Assembly (NCBI RefSeq): GCF_025200715.1
Contig: NZ_CP104143.1
Coordinates: forward strand, 3,296,501-3,360,500
Source of the DNA: Rhizobium sullae
Lineage (GTDB): Bacteria; Pseudomonadota; Alphaproteobacteria; Rhizobiales; Rhizobiaceae
DNA length: 64,000 nucleotides
Direction of reading: 5' to 3'
The notes below the pieces were generated by a model. It saw nothing but the letters and a program-made list of their open reading frames with translations. It did no database searches and was not told where the DNA came from. This document shows, in pieces, positions 53,533 to 62,790 of the stretch (within the stretch, counting starts at the first letter, position 1; every line of letters starts with the position of its first letter). The position numbers and the translations under genes are program-made.

Positions 53533-54486
53533 TTATTCGATGACGCGATTGGCCCGCTTGAGAACGCTTTCTGGAAGCGTAACGCCCATTTTCTGAGCCG
53601 CGGCCTTGTTGATGACGAGATCGCTGCCGGCGGCGACCTTGACCGGGATATCACCCGGATTTTCGCCCTTCAGGACACGGACCACGACATCGCCGGTCTG
53701 CTTGCCAACGTCGTAATAGTTGAACCCGAGTGCCGCGACGGAGCCGCGTGAGACGGAATCGGTATCTGCTGTAAAGAGCGGCAGCTTGCTTTCTGCGGCG
53801 ACCGCAACGGCGCCTTCCAGCGCCGAGATGATCGTGTTGTCCGTCGGCACGTAGATCGCATCGGCACGGCCGACGAGCGAGCGAGCTGCACCCTGCACCT
53901 CCGCAGACTTGGTTGCCGCCGATTCAACGACGCGCATGCCGGCCTTCTCCGCTTCAACCTTCAGGACTGCAAGCAGCGACACCGAATTCGCTTCCCCGGA
54001 ATTGTAGAGGTAGCCAATCGTCTTGGCCTCCGGCAGGATTTCCTTGATCAGCGCGACGTGCTCGGCAACCGGCGACATATCGGAAAGGCCGGTGACATTG
54101 CCGCCAGGCTTGTCCATATCCTTGACGAGCTGCGCGCCGAGCGGATCGGAAACGGCGGTGAAGACCACCGGAATGTCGCGGGTCGCGGAAACCACGGCCT
54201 GCGCCGACGGCGTAGAGATCGGCACAATGATGTTCGGATCCTCGCCTGCGAACTGACGGGCGATCTGCGCTGCCGTAGCAGGATTTCCCTGTGCGGATTC
54301 AAAGAGGAATGTGAGGTTCTCGCCTTCCTTGTAGCCTGCCGCCGCAAGCGTATCCTGGACGCCCTTGCGCACGGCATCGAGCGCCGGGTGCTCGACGATA
54401 GCGGTCACGGCGACCGTGACGTCGTCAGCCTTGGCGGGCAAGGTAAGGGCAAGAGTCGCCGCGACGGCGAGCGAGATCAAACGCAT
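53533..54486 (-). CDS. ABC transporter substrate-binding protein (PF04392 / TrpX-like)
   Basis: A 317-residue periplasmic protein with the signal peptide MRLISLAVAATLALTLPAKA. The mature part has the PF04392 pattern: VAVTAIVEHPALDAVRKGVQ, then SAQGNPATAAQIARQFAGED, VVFTAVSDPLGAQLV and VYNSG-like LYNSGEANSVSLL. TrpX of Streptococcus (tryptophan) is one member of this family, so an aromatic amino acid is one guess; the substrate is not proved. I use the ATG at 54486 over a longer extension, because only this gives a clean signal peptide. First gene of the importer operon. Confidence 0.92.
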   Translation of the reverse strand: MRLISLAVAATLALTLPAKADDVTVAVTAIVEHPALDAVRKGVQDTLAAAGYKEGENLTFLFESAQGNPATAAQIARQFAGEDPNIIVPISTPSAQAVVSATRDIPVVFTAVSDPLGAQLVKDMDKPGGNVTGLSDMSPVAEHVALIKEILPEAKTIGYLYNSGEANSVSLLAVLKVEAEKAGMRVVESAATKSAEVQGAARSLVGRADAIYVPTDNTIISALEGAVAVAAESKLPLFTADTDSVSRGSVAALGFNYYDVGKQTGDVVVRVLKGENPGDIPVKVAAGSDLVINKAAAQKMGVTLPESVLKRANRVIE

Positions 54487-54576
54487 GAGAGTCCTCCATC
54501 GGTGATGAAAGGCTTCTAAGAAAACCGCACGCCGCAATCAATCGCAAAGAACTGCTGCAAGGATCAAACTTGCTGA

Positions 54577-55806
54577 TCAGTCATCGGCGCCGTGATTGGC
54601 GATCATCATCGCCTCGAAGGCCAGGCGCTCGGTCTTGCGCATGCGCTCGGATTCCGACTTGAGCTGGCCGCATGCGGCAAGGATGTCGCGGCCGCGTGGC
54701 GTGCGGATCGGCGACGCGTAGCCCGCCGAATTGATGAAATCGGCAAACTTCTCGATCTGCGCCCAGTCAGAACACTGATAATTCGTGCCAGGCCAGGGAT
54801 TGAACGGGATCAGGTTGATCTTGGCAGGCACGCCCTTCAAGAGCTGGATCAGCCCCTTGGCATCTTCCAGACTGTCGTTGACGTCCTTCAGCATCACATA
54901 TTCGAAGGTGATGCGACGCGCGTTGGAGAGGCCCGGATAAGCACGGCACGCGTCGATCAATTCCTTCAGCGGATACTTCTTGTTGATCGGCACCAGGATG
55001 TCGCGCAGGTCGTCGCGCACGGCATGCAGCGAGATCGCCAGCATGACCCCAATCTCGTCTCCGGTGCGGAAAATCTCGGGCACGACGCCGGAGGTGGAAA
55101 GCGTGACACGACGCTTCGAAAGTGAAAGCCCGTCGCCGTCCGTGGCAATCAGCAAGGCCTGCTTCACGGCATCGAAATTGTAGAGCGGCTCACCCATGCC
55201 CATCATGACGATGTTGCTCACCTTGCGGCCTTCCGACGGCACGACGGCGCCGACCGGCACGTCGCGGTCCGGGAAATCGCCAAGCCGGTCGCGAGCAAGC
55301 AGGAGCTGCGAGAGGATTTCTTCCGCTGTCAGGTTGCGTACCAGCCGCTGCGTGCCGGTATGACAGAAGGAACAGGTGAGCGTACAGCCCACCTGGCTGG
55401 AGATGCAGAGCGTGCCGCGGCCCTCTTCCGGGATGTACACCGTCTCGATGTCGACGGGCCGTCCGGCGCCGCGGGGCGGAAAGCGCAGCAGCCATTTGCG
55501 GGTGCCGTCATTGGAAACCTGCTCTTCGACAATCTCTGGACGCGCGATCGTGAAATGCTGCTTCAGCATCTCGCGCATGTCCTTGGCGATATTCACCATC
55601 TGATCGAAATCGGAGATGCCGCGCACATAGATCCAGTTCCACAACTGGCTGACGCGCATCTTGATCTGCTTGTCGGCAACGCCCTTCTCGCTAAGCGCTT
55701 GGCCCATTTCCCCGCGGCTCAAGCCGATCAGCGATGGCTTCGGCGAAAGCTCCGTGCGCGGCTGCGCGGCAGGCTTGGTGATGGTCACGGCATCCATGAC
55801 GGACAT
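54577..55806 (-). CDS. rlmN: 23S rRNA (adenine-2503-C2)/tRNA methyltransferase RlmN
   Basis: Radical-SAM methyltransferase of A2503 in 23S rRNA and A37 in some tRNAs; 409 residues. The cluster cysteines are C141, C145 and C148 ([15 protein letters not shown]). The two catalytic cysteines correspond to C134 (GTLCISS) and C379 (ILAACGQL). [15 protein letters not shown] and [18 protein letters not shown] are family blocks. The N-terminal extension before LIGLSRGEM is about 25 residues longer than in E. coli. Monocistronic by spacing (90 bp to the SBP gene). Confidence 0.97.
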   Translation of the reverse strand: MSVMDAVTITKPAAQPRTELSPKPSLIGLSRGEMGQALSEKGVADKQIKMRVSQLWNWIYVRGISDFDQMVNIAKDMREMLKQHFTIARPEIVEEQVSNDGTRKWLLRFPPRGAGRPVDIETVYIPEEGRGTLCISSQVGCTLTCSFCHTGTQRLVRNLTAEEILSQLLLARDRLGDFPDRDVPVGAVVPSEGRKVSNIVMMGMGEPLYNFDAVKQALLIATDGDGLSLSKRRVTLSTSGVVPEIFRTGDEIGVMLAISLHAVRDDLRDILVPINKKYPLKELIDACRAYPGLSNARRITFEYVMLKDVNDSLEDAKGLIQLLKGVPAKINLIPFNPWPGTNYQCSDWAQIEKFADFINSAGYASPIRTPRGRDILAACGQLKSESERMRKTERLAFEAMMIANHGADD

Positions 55807-55979
55807 GGTCCCTTATCCCGAAATCAAACTGCACTCACCCCGGTAAGCCGGAAGACTTCGCGGGCGGCATCGGCAGTTCAAAGAAAATTGATTAGCGGAG
55901 CGGCTATGCCGCGATCTTCCGCAGTTGCGCGCGGCTTTATCATCATTTTCGCCGCGCGTCACTATAGATGGCAAAAGGC

Positions 55980-56005
55980 AAAGGCCGGCGCAAGGGCCGG
56001 CCTTT
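55980..56005. terminator. Terminator after ialB
   Basis: Arms AAAGGCCGGC (55980-55989) and GCCGGCCTTT (55996-56005), 10 perfect pairs around a 6-base loop. On the minus strand it follows the ialB stop (56030) and continues TTTGCCTTTTGCC. Confidence 0.85.
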
Positions 56006-56029
56006 AACTTCAAGATCGCGCAACGTGGC

Positions 56030-56545
56030 TTACTTGCAGGTTTCGATCTGCTTCAGCGAAGCAGAGATGCCGGAGAGCGAGTAGCTGTAGGATGTGGCGG
56101 TGCCTCGGCGAGACATCGCATTGACAGTCATCGACTTGCCGCCCTTCATGGCTGCCACAAGCGCCGGTTCCTGCGCCGCATTCTCGACCCAGCCGGCCTT
56201 ATCCTTGGTAAACATAACGAAGGTCTTGCTATCGATGACGACTTCTATCTTCGAGCCTTCCTTGACCGTGTAGCCCATCATGGCCTGCGGCTCGTAAGAG
56301 ATGTTCTGGCCGGGACGCTGCGAGACGATAAAGAAGTTGTCGCCGTGGTCGATGCCAGCCGGTTTCTTTTCGGTCGGCACGGACAGCACGTAGCAAACAT
56401 TGCCGTTGCCCTGCTTGTAGGAATAGGCACCCCAAGCCTGGAATTGCTGGATGCGCGTGGGCGCAGCAGCGGTCTGCTGCGCTCCTGCAGTTCCGGCCGT
56501 GATCAGAACGAGTGCGAGAGCGGATACGATACTTTTTACAAACAT
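56030..56545 (-). CDS. ialB: Invasion-associated locus B (IalB) family protein
   Basis: A 171-residue exported protein with the signal peptide MFVKSIVSALALVLITAGTA (cleavage after AGA). The mature part has the IalB pattern: FQAWGAYSYKQGNGNVCYVL, IDHGDNFFIVSQRPGQNISY and a Lys-rich KDKAGWVENAAQEP segment, closing with a C-terminal Cys (IETCK) that can pair with the first. IalB of Bartonella is linked to erythrocyte invasion; in rhizobia the family is common and the role is unclear. AGGA precedes the ATG. Confidence 0.9.
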   Translation of the reverse strand: MFVKSIVSALALVLITAGTAGAQQTAAAPTRIQQFQAWGAYSYKQGNGNVCYVLSVPTEKKPAGIDHGDNFFIVSQRPGQNISYEPQAMMGYTVKEGSKIEVVIDSKTFVMFTKDKAGWVENAAQEPALVAAMKGGKSMTVNAMSRRGTATSYSYSLSGISASLKQIETCK

Positions 56546-56884
56546 GGATTTCCTGCCGGTTCTTACGATTCAGCGCCCTGTCGGAGCGAGCGGCGTCTTC
56601 GTCACGATCTGCTTTATTTTGACTTGATTCAGGTTACCAAAGCGTCAACGGAGCCTAAGAATTGTCGCCACGTGTGTCATTCCGGCCTGAGTGTCAACGT
56701 ATAACGCGATTGCGCCCCGCGACGATATTCTGCCCTGATGGCCTGATGCCATCCCTTCGAGGAGATTTAAGACATAAAGATTCAGGCAAGAGTTTGACCT
56801 TCCGGAATTCCGCTGCCGGACCATTAAGGCATTGGAAATTTATCAAAGAATTGCCTGAGCACAGGTGCTGGAAGCCTAAACGGC
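56546..56884. other. 339-bp gene-free spacer
   Basis: No open frame of credible composition and no RNA gene is visible. On the minus strand TTGACG (56643-56648) could serve as a -35 for ialB, but the -10 is poor. The right half is AT-richer and may hold the 3' end of the YkvA-like transcript. Confidence 0.4.
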
Positions 56885-57274
56885 CTAGATCGTTTTCATG
56901 CCTTCCGGCTGATCGGCAAGCGCACGATCCGCCGCCTCGTAATGCTTCGCTTTCACATGGCTGCTGACCATCGCAAACGCTGCGGTGAGCACGGCAATAT
57001 CGTCCGAAAAGCCGATCAGGGCGAAAATGTCCGGAATCATGTCCAGAGGCAGGATGAAATACGCTAGCGCAGCAAGCATGATGCCGCGTACACGCGCCGG
57101 CGTCTCGGGATCGAGCGCGCAATAGAAGCCTGCCACCAGGTCGCGTGAAAACGGAATTTGCCGCACTGCCCGCTTGAAGGTCGGCCAGAACTTTTTCCGC
57201 ACAGCCTTTTCCTGCCTGCTCTGGGTATCTTCGTCCCCGGGGAGCAGGATCTCACCGAACTTGACGTCGTCCAT
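56885..57274 (-). CDS. YkvA family protein (DUF1232)
   Basis: A 129-residue protein with one DUF1232 domain. The diagnostic part is ARVRGIMLAALAYFILPLDM followed by IPDIFALIGFSDDIAVLTAA: a membrane helix, the conserved P-x-D-x-I-P-D and a second hydrophobic helix with DD. An acidic N-terminus, MDDVKFGEILLPGDED, precedes it, as in other rhizobial members. The function is unknown. It is 51 bp downstream of phhB on the same strand and may share its transcript. Confidence 0.92.
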   Translation of the reverse strand: MDDVKFGEILLPGDEDTQSRQEKAVRKKFWPTFKRAVRQIPFSRDLVAGFYCALDPETPARVRGIMLAALAYFILPLDMIPDIFALIGFSDDIAVLTAAFAMVSSHVKAKHYEAADRALADQPEGMKTI

Positions 57275-57325
57275 TCCGTTTTCCCTTTTCGTGCATGCGA
57301 AGATATGGTGATGGCTTCGGCATAT

Positions 57326-57628
57326 TCAATCAATCTGTCCGGCAGCCTTGTCCATCGCCTTGGCAAGCTTGAAGTCGAGTTCGGTCAGGCCGCCCGCATC
57401 ATGCGTGTTCAGCTTCACCTCGACCCTGGAATAGACATTGAACCATTCCGGATGGTGGTTGAGCTTTTCTGCCACAAGCGCCGCCTTCGTCATGAAACCG
57501 AAGGCTTCAACGAAGCTTGCGAATTTGAAGGTTTTGGAGATCGATGCTGCACCATCATCCAGGGACCAGCCCGTCAATCCGGCAAGCTGGCCGTTGATCG
57601 CACTCCGTTCCAGTTTCTCCTGTTTCAT
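57326..57628 (-). CDS. phhB: 4a-hydroxytetrahydrobiopterin dehydratase
   Basis: Pterin-4a-carbinolamine dehydratase, 100 residues. The catalytic His pair is in [20 protein letters not shown] (H58, H59, with P60-E61-W62), and the third His is H76 in [13 protein letters not shown]. All are intact. It recycles the pterin of aromatic amino-acid hydroxylases, though no phhA is in this window; a second, moonlighting role is possible. It is divergent from the LMW phosphatase gene with 36 bp between the starts. Confidence 0.95.
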   Translation of the reverse strand: MKQEKLERSAINGQLAGLTGWSLDDGAASISKTFKFASFVEAFGFMTKAALVAEKLNHHPEWFNVYSRVEVKLNTHDAGGLTELDFKLAKAMDKAAGQID

Positions 57629-57664
57629 GTCATTGTTCTCCCATCTGTTCCGTCAGGTCCCTTC

Positions 57665-58165
57665 ATGAAACGCGTCAGCATTCTCTTTGTTTGCATGGGC
57701 AACATCTGCCGCTCTCCGCTCGCCGAAGGCATCCTTGCGCGTATTGCAAGAGAAGCCGGTCTTGCCGATCGTTTCAAGATTGATTCGGCAGGTACCGGCG
57801 GCTGGCATCAAGGCAAACAGCCTGATAGGCGCTCGATCGCAATCGCACGAGCCCACGGTATTGACATTACAGAGCAGCGTGCCCGCCATATCCGCCCTGA
57901 CGATTTCGAGGAATTCGATCTTGTCCTCGCAATGGACCGCGCCAATGTTGCCGAGCTTCGCGCGATGGCGCCGGGCGCAGGCAACATAATGCTTTTCGGC
58001 GACGCCGCGCTTCAGACCGGCGAGGATATTCCGGACCCCTACTACGGCGGCCCGGAAGGCTTTGAACTGATCTATACGAGGCTTTTGACAGGCTGCATCG
58101 CGCTGGTCGAAACGCTCGGCGCGGACCAAGCCTCGCTCAGCGGGAAGACTTCTTCCGTCAGATAG
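57665..58165 (+). CDS. Low-molecular-weight protein-tyrosine phosphatase
   Basis: A 166-residue LMW-PTP. The P-loop is VCMGNICRSPLAEG: C10, then five residues, then R16. The general acid lies in IPDPYYGGPEGFE (the D-P-Y-Y loop near the C-terminus). SAGTGGWHQGKQPDRRSIAI and HGIDITEQRARHIRPDDFEEFD are family blocks. It is a cytosolic phosphatase; rhizobial relatives may control polysaccharide export, but no tyrosine kinase gene is here. The last 94 bases overlap the convergent thpR gene on the other strand. Confidence 0.93.
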   Translation: MKRVSILFVCMGNICRSPLAEGILARIAREAGLADRFKIDSAGTGGWHQGKQPDRRSIAIARAHGIDITEQRARHIRPDDFEEFDLVLAMDRANVAELRAMAPGAGNIMLFGDAALQTGEDIPDPYYGGPEGFELIYTRLLTGCIALVETLGADQASLSGKTSSVR

Positions 58166-58665
58166 GGACCGCCGCCGACCGACTCCCGCGAAGAAAGCAG
58201 CACGAAGCGTGGAACCGTGAAGGATGACGTCTGGAAGTTGCCTCGACTGGAAAGATAGTGGACGACGTCATCGACGCGCGAGGACTTCAGCCGCGCCAGC
58301 GTCACATGCGGCGTAAATTTGCGGGGATCCGACGGCAGGCCGATCCTCTGGCATATACGTTCGATTTCAGCCTGCAGGGCATACATCTCCGGCGAAGGCG
58401 AAACGCCCGCCCAAACGGAATGGGGCTTCTTCGAGCCGAAGGAGCCGATGCCGTCAAGGCGTATCTGAAATTCGGGCCGGTCGATCCGGTCCAAGCGCTC
58501 GACGATCTCGTCCGCAGTACGTCCATCGACATCGCCGATGAAACGCAGCGTGATATGGTAATTCTCGACATCGATCCATCTAGCACCGGGAAGACCACCG
58601 CGCAGCAATGAAAGGCTCATCGCCGCATTGCGCGGAATTTCGAGGGCGGTAAACAGTCTCGGCAT
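58072..58665 (-). CDS. thpR: RNA 2',3'-cyclic phosphodiesterase
   Basis: 2H-phosphoesterase of the ThpR/LigT type, 197 residues. Both H-x-T-x motifs are intact: HITLRFIG (H37) and HVTLARLKS (H120). It starts MPRLFTALEIPRNAAMSLSL at 58665; a longer in-frame extension lacks similarity. The enzyme opens 2',3'-cyclic phosphates on RNA ends. The 3' end runs 94 bases into the convergent phosphatase gene, which encodes in the opposite frame there. About 20 residues longer than E. coli ThpR. Confidence 0.93.
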   Translation of the reverse strand: MPRLFTALEIPRNAAMSLSLLRGGLPGARWIDVENYHITLRFIGDVDGRTADEIVERLDRIDRPEFQIRLDGIGSFGSKKPHSVWAGVSPSPEMYALQAEIERICQRIGLPSDPRKFTPHVTLARLKSSRVDDVVHYLSSRGNFQTSSFTVPRFVLLSSRESVGGGPYLTEEVFPLSEAWSAPSVSTSAMQPVKSLV

Positions 58666-58733
58666 AACGAGCACTCCCCGAATCTTTTGCAGGTGCTCAC
58701 ACGGAATCACGCATTCGAGACCCGCGCAAGCCC

Positions 58734-59378
58734 TTATTTCTTCACAGTAGAAATCGTCCCGATGAATTCCGTGACAGCTGGTTCCATCTTCTGGACCATC
58801 ACATCAATGCCCTTCGCGTTCGGATGCATTCCATCCTCAAGCTTTAAACTGGCGTCAGTGACGACCCCGTCAAGGAAGAAGGCATAATGCCGAACCTTAT
58901 GTTTTTCCGCGAGTTTTTGGTAGATCGGATTAAACCGCGCGGCATAATCCGCACCCATGTTCGGCGGCGCCATCATACCCACAAGCAGCACGGCGATGCC
59001 GCGACCCTTTAGCCGGGCAATTATCGCATCGAGATTCTTTTCGCTCTCTTCCGGGGCAATGCCGCGCAACGCGTCGTTGGCACCAAGCTCCAAAATGACG
59101 CCGTTTGTGCCGTCCGGGACAGACCAGTCGATTCGCGCCAGCCCGCCTGACGTCGTGTCGCCGGAAACGCCCGCATTGGCGATCGAAACATCGACGCCTT
59201 TGGCTTTCAAGGCCGCTTGCAGCTTCTCCGGGAAGCCGTCGCCTGGCGGCAGTTGGTAGCCTGCCATCAGGCTGTCGCCGAAGCCGACAAGGTTGATGGT
59301 CGTGGCATTTGCACTGGTCCCGAAAATCAACGAAACGGCAATGACAGCGATGTGAAGCGCGACAACTTTAAATCTCAT
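58734..59378 (-). CDS. tesA: Arylesterase / multifunctional lysophospholipase, TesA-like (SGNH hydrolase)
   Basis: A 214-residue periplasmic SGNH esterase with the signal peptide VALHIAVIAVSLIFGTSANA. The catalytic Ser36 lies in GFGDSLMAGYQLP, the Gly/Asn oxyanion blocks are NAGVSGDTT and LGANDALRG, and the Asp/His pair is in DGMHPNAKG. I use the ATG at 59378; the same frame is open far upstream but that part is antisense to ybbA and meaningless. It is divergent from ybbA, the arrangement also found for tesA-ybbAP in E. coli. Confidence 0.93.
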   Translation of the reverse strand: MRFKVVALHIAVIAVSLIFGTSANATTINLVGFGDSLMAGYQLPPGDGFPEKLQAALKAKGVDVSIANAGVSGDTTSGGLARIDWSVPDGTNGVILELGANDALRGIAPEESEKNLDAIIARLKGRGIAVLLVGMMAPPNMGADYAARFNPIYQKLAEKHKVRHYAFFLDGVVTDASLKLEDGMHPNAKGIDVMVQKMEPAVTEFIGTISTVKK

Positions 59379-59432
59379 GCTGCTTTCCCTAGATTGGCAA
59401 AGTCTTTGCAATTCATATAGGGCGATTTTCTG

Positions 59433-60140
59433 TTGGCAAAAACCATCATCAAGCTCAAGCAGGCAGATTTGACGCTGGGCAATGCTGCAGCCTCCGTGCA
59501 TGTATTGAAAGGCATCGACCTTTCGGTCGCCGCCGGCGAGTCGGTTGGTATCGTTGGCCCCTCCGGTTCCGGCAAGTCCACATTGCTGATGGTCCTTGCC
59601 GGTCTCGAGAAGCTCGATAGCGGCGAGATCAACATCAACGAGACACCCCTGCACGCTCTCAGCGAAGACCAGGTCGCTGATTTCCGCGGCCGCAATATCG
59701 GCATCGTCTTCCAGTCGTTCCATCTGATCGCCAATATGACGGCCCTTGAAAACGTCGCAGTACCCCTTGAGCTCGCAAACGTGCCGAACCCTTTCGAAAT
59801 CGCCCGGCGCGAGCTGATGTCGGTCGGCCTCGGCGAGCGGCTGAGCCACTATCCGGGCCAGCTTTCGGGCGGCGAACAGCAGCGCGTCGCCATCGCCCGC
59901 GCGCTTGCGCCTTCGCCCGCCCTCCTCATCGCCGACGAACCGACCGGTAATCTCGACACCGATACCGGCCGCCAGATCGCCGATCTGCTGTTTTCCAAGC
60001 AGGCCGAGCGCGGCATGACTCTGCTGCTCGTCACGCATGACGTGTCGCTCGCCAACCGATGTTCGCGGCAGATCAAAGTCCGTTCCGGCCAGATCGAAGG
60101 CGATACTGCCGACCGGCGTTCCGAAGCAGCCATCGCATGA
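59433..60140 (+). CDS. ybbA: ABC transporter ATP-binding protein, YbbA/LolD-like
   Basis: A 235-residue ATPase of the LolD/MacB/FtsE-like class. Walker A is GPSGSGKST (42-50), the signature LSGGEQQRVAIARAL and Walker B LLIADEPTGNLD with the H-loop VTHD. The start is a TTG at 59433, as no ATG lies in frame nearby; AGGG is 10 or so bases upstream. It overlaps the permease start as ATGA. With the partner permease it probably moves or extracts a lipid or hydrophobic molecule at the inner membrane. Confidence 0.93.
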   Translation: MAKTIIKLKQADLTLGNAAASVHVLKGIDLSVAAGESVGIVGPSGSGKSTLLMVLAGLEKLDSGEININETPLHALSEDQVADFRGRNIGIVFQSFHLIANMTALENVAVPLELANVPNPFEIARRELMSVGLGERLSHYPGQLSGGEQQRVAIARALAPSPALLIADEPTGNLDTDTGRQIADLLFSKQAERGMTLLLVTHDVSLANRCSRQIKVRSGQIEGDTADRRSEAAIA

Positions 60141-62680
60141 AGCTCGTCACACCCCGCGTCGCGCTCGCCTTCCGTCTTGCCCTTCGCGAGCTTCGCGGCG
60201 GCCTCAGAGGCTTCTATATTTTCCTTGCCTGCATCGCGCTCGGCACCGGCGCGATCGCCGCCGTCAATTCCGTCTCGCAATCGATCACCGACACAATCGC
60301 ATCCCAGGGCCAGGAGCTGCTCGCCGGCGATGTCCGTTTCGAACTGAATAATCGCGAGGCGACCCAGCAGGAGATGGGTTTCCTCCGGGGCCTTGGCCAG
60401 GTTTCCACCTCGACCGGCCTTCGCTCCATGGCACGAAAGCCGGATGGCTCCGATCAGGCGCTGGTCGAGGTCAAGGCGGTGGATAACGCCTATCCGCTCT
60501 ATGGCAAATTCACGGCCGAACCGGATTACACGCTTTCCGCTCTGCTCTCCGATCAGAACGGAACCTATGGCGCCGTTGCAGCACCCCTGCTGCTGGAGCG
60601 CCTCGGTCTTGCGGTCGGCGACGAGATCCTGCTCGGAAACGCGACGCTCAGCATCACCGGCACCGTTAAGACAGAGCCAGATGCGCTCTCAGAAGGTTTC
60701 GGTTTTGCGCCGCGTCTGGTGGTCAGCCGGCAAGCTCTGGCTGCCTCCGGGCTCATCCAGACCGGCAGCCTTGTCGAGCATGTCTACAAGATCAAGCTCG
60801 ACGACCCCTCCGATCGCGGCAGCGTGCGCGACCGCGCCACCACGGAGTTACCATCGGCGGGCTGGTCGATCCGAACGAGCGACCGCGCGGCACCCTCGCT
60901 CACCGAAAACATTACCCGCTTCTCGCAATTCCTCACGCTCGTCGGCCTCACCGCACTGATCGTCGGCGGCGTGGGCGTCGCCAACGCCGTCCGCGCCTTC
61001 CTGGATGCGAAGCGCACAACGATCGCGACATTCAAATGCCTCGGAGCACCTGCCGCAGTCGTCGTCCTCGTTTATCTCTTCCAGATTGCGATCATCGCCT
61101 TCGCCGGCATCCTGATCGGCCTCGTCTTGGGTATCCTGTCGCCGATGCTCGCCGCGCAATTTCTCGCACAATTCCTGCCGGTCTCCACCGAGCCGACGCT
61201 CTATCCAGACGCGCTGCTGATAGCAGCCCTCTTCGGCATCCTGACGACACTCGCCTTCGCCATCATGCCGCTCGGCCATGCCCGCGAAGTGCCGGCAACC
61301 GCGCTCTTCCGCGAACAGGGTTTCGAGGCACGCCGCCTGCCTTCGTGGCCCTATATCCTGCTTGCCGCGCTTTTCATGGCAGCACTTGCCAGTCTTGCAA
61401 TCCTTACCGCCTATGACCGCTACATCGCCGTCATCTTCGTCTGTGCGATCGTCTTCGCCTTCGTCATCTTGCGCGCTGTTGCGGCACTGATCGCCTGGCT
61501 TGCCAAGCGCAGCCCGCGCGTCAATTCGCCGGCACTGAGGCTTGCGATCGGCAACATCCATCGCCCTGGCGCACTGACGCCGTCCGTCGTCCTCTCGCTC
61601 GGCCTCGGCCTCGCTCTGCTGGTCACCCTGACGCTCATCGACGGTAACCTCCGCCGGCAATTGACCGGACGCATGGCCGATGGCGCACCAAATTTCTTCT
61701 TCGTCGACATTCAAAGTGCCGAGGTCGAAAACTTCCGCAGCCTGATCAACCGGCAGGCACCAGAAGGCAAGCTCGTCGAAGTGCCGATGCTGCGCGGCCG
61801 TATCTTGGCGCTGAACGGGAAGGACGTGACCAAGATCCAGGTGCCACCCGGTGGCCAGTGGGTGCTGCGCGGCGATCGCGGCATCACCTATTCAGAGTCG
61901 AAGCCGGAAAACTCCTCGCTGACGGAGGGAAGCTGGTGGCCGAAGGACTACGGGGGCGAGCCGCTTGTCTCCTTCTCCTCGGAAGAAGCCAGAGAACTCG
62001 GCCTGAAGATCGGCGATACCGTTACTGTCAATGTGCTTGGCCGCAACCTCACTGCCAAAATTGCCAACTTGCGGAAGGTCGAGTGGGAATCGCTGTCGAT
62101 CAATTTCGTCATGGTCTTCTCGCCCAATACCTTCCGTGGCGCTCCGCATGCATGGTTGGCAACGCTTACCGATCCCTCGGCGACGCCGGCCGTGGAAGCA
62201 GCCATCCTCAAATCCGTGACCAATACCTACCCGACGATTACCAGCGTCCGTGTCAAAGATGCGATCGACATCGTCAACACGCTGGTCGCGCAGCTTGCGA
62301 CTGCAATCCGCGCGGCCGCCTCCGTTGCGCTCATCTCCTCCATTCTGGTACTTGCCGGCGCGCTTGCCGCCGGCAACCGGGCACGAACCCACGATGCCGT
62401 CGTGCTCAAGACGCTGGGCGCAACGCGAGCGATGCTGATCCGCGCCTTCAGCTACGAATATCTGATCCTAGGGATTGCAACGGCGGTCTTCGCATTGATC
62501 GCCGGCGGAGCCGCGGCCTGGTTCATCGTCAGCCGAGTCATGCGGATACCTTCGACGTTCCTGCCGGATGTCGCTGGCCTTACGCTGATCACCGCTCTGG
62601 TCCTGACCGTTGGCATCGGGCTGATCGGCACTTGGCGCATTCTCGGCCAGAAGGCAGCACCCGTTTTGCGCGAACTCTGA
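60137..62680 (+). CDS. ybbP: ABC transporter permease, YbbP-like (two FtsX domains)
   Basis: An 847-residue permease with about ten helices: one after the N-terminus (GFYIFLACIALGTGAIAAV), then three near 265-400, further central helices (420-480), and the last three near 730-840. Two MacB-like periplasmic regions and two FtsX domains are visible (FLTLVGLTALIVGGVGVANA and AAASVALISSILVLAGALAA). The N-terminal start MKLVTPRVALAFRLALRELR at 60137 overlaps ybbA. The size and layout match E. coli YbbP (about 800). The substrate is unknown; proximity to tesA suggests a lipid link. Confidence 0.92.
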   Translation: MKLVTPRVALAFRLALRELRGGLRGFYIFLACIALGTGAIAAVNSVSQSITDTIASQGQELLAGDVRFELNNREATQQEMGFLRGLGQVSTSTGLRSMARKPDGSDQALVEVKAVDNAYPLYGKFTAEPDYTLSALLSDQNGTYGAVAAPLLLERLGLAVGDEILLGNATLSITGTVKTEPDALSEGFGFAPRLVVSRQALAASGLIQTGSLVEHVYKIKLDDPSDRGSVRDRATTELPSAGWSIRTSDRAAPSLTENITRFSQFLTLVGLTALIVGGVGVANAVRAFLDAKRTTIATFKCLGAPAAVVVLVYLFQIAIIAFAGILIGLVLGILSPMLAAQFLAQFLPVSTEPTLYPDALLIAALFGILTTLAFAIMPLGHAREVPATALFREQGFEARRLPSWPYILLAALFMAALASLAILTAYDRYIAVIFVCAIVFAFVILRAVAALIAWLAKRSPRVNSPALRLAIGNIHRPGALTPSVVLSLGLGLALLVTLTLIDGNLRRQLTGRMADGAPNFFFVDIQSAEVENFRSLINRQAPEGKLVEVPMLRGRILALNGKDVTKIQVPPGGQWVLRGDRGITYSESKPENSSLTEGSWWPKDYGGEPLVSFSSEEARELGLKIGDTVTVNVLGRNLTAKIANLRKVEWESLSINFVMVFSPNTFRGAPHAWLATLTDPSATPAVEAAILKSVTNTYPTITSVRVKDAIDIVNTLVAQLATAIRAAASVALISSILVLAGALAAGNRARTHDAVVLKTLGATRAMLIRAFSYEYLILGIATAVFALIAGGAAAWFIVSRVMRIPSTFLPDVAGLTLITALVLTVGIGLIGTWRILGQKAAPVLREL

Positions 62681-62790
62681 ATCGGCGGCAGATAAAATCC
62701 CTTCACCTTACGGCGATTTAACCCGATCGCGGGTTGCAAGGGCCTTGTTTGCAAAGGGCGAAAGGCTCATATTGTCGCTAGGCATGCTGG

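Noticed and set aside
59379..60038. Upstream extension of the tesA frame
   Set aside because: The extension lies antisense to ybbA, and a signal peptide begins exactly at the ATG at 59378.
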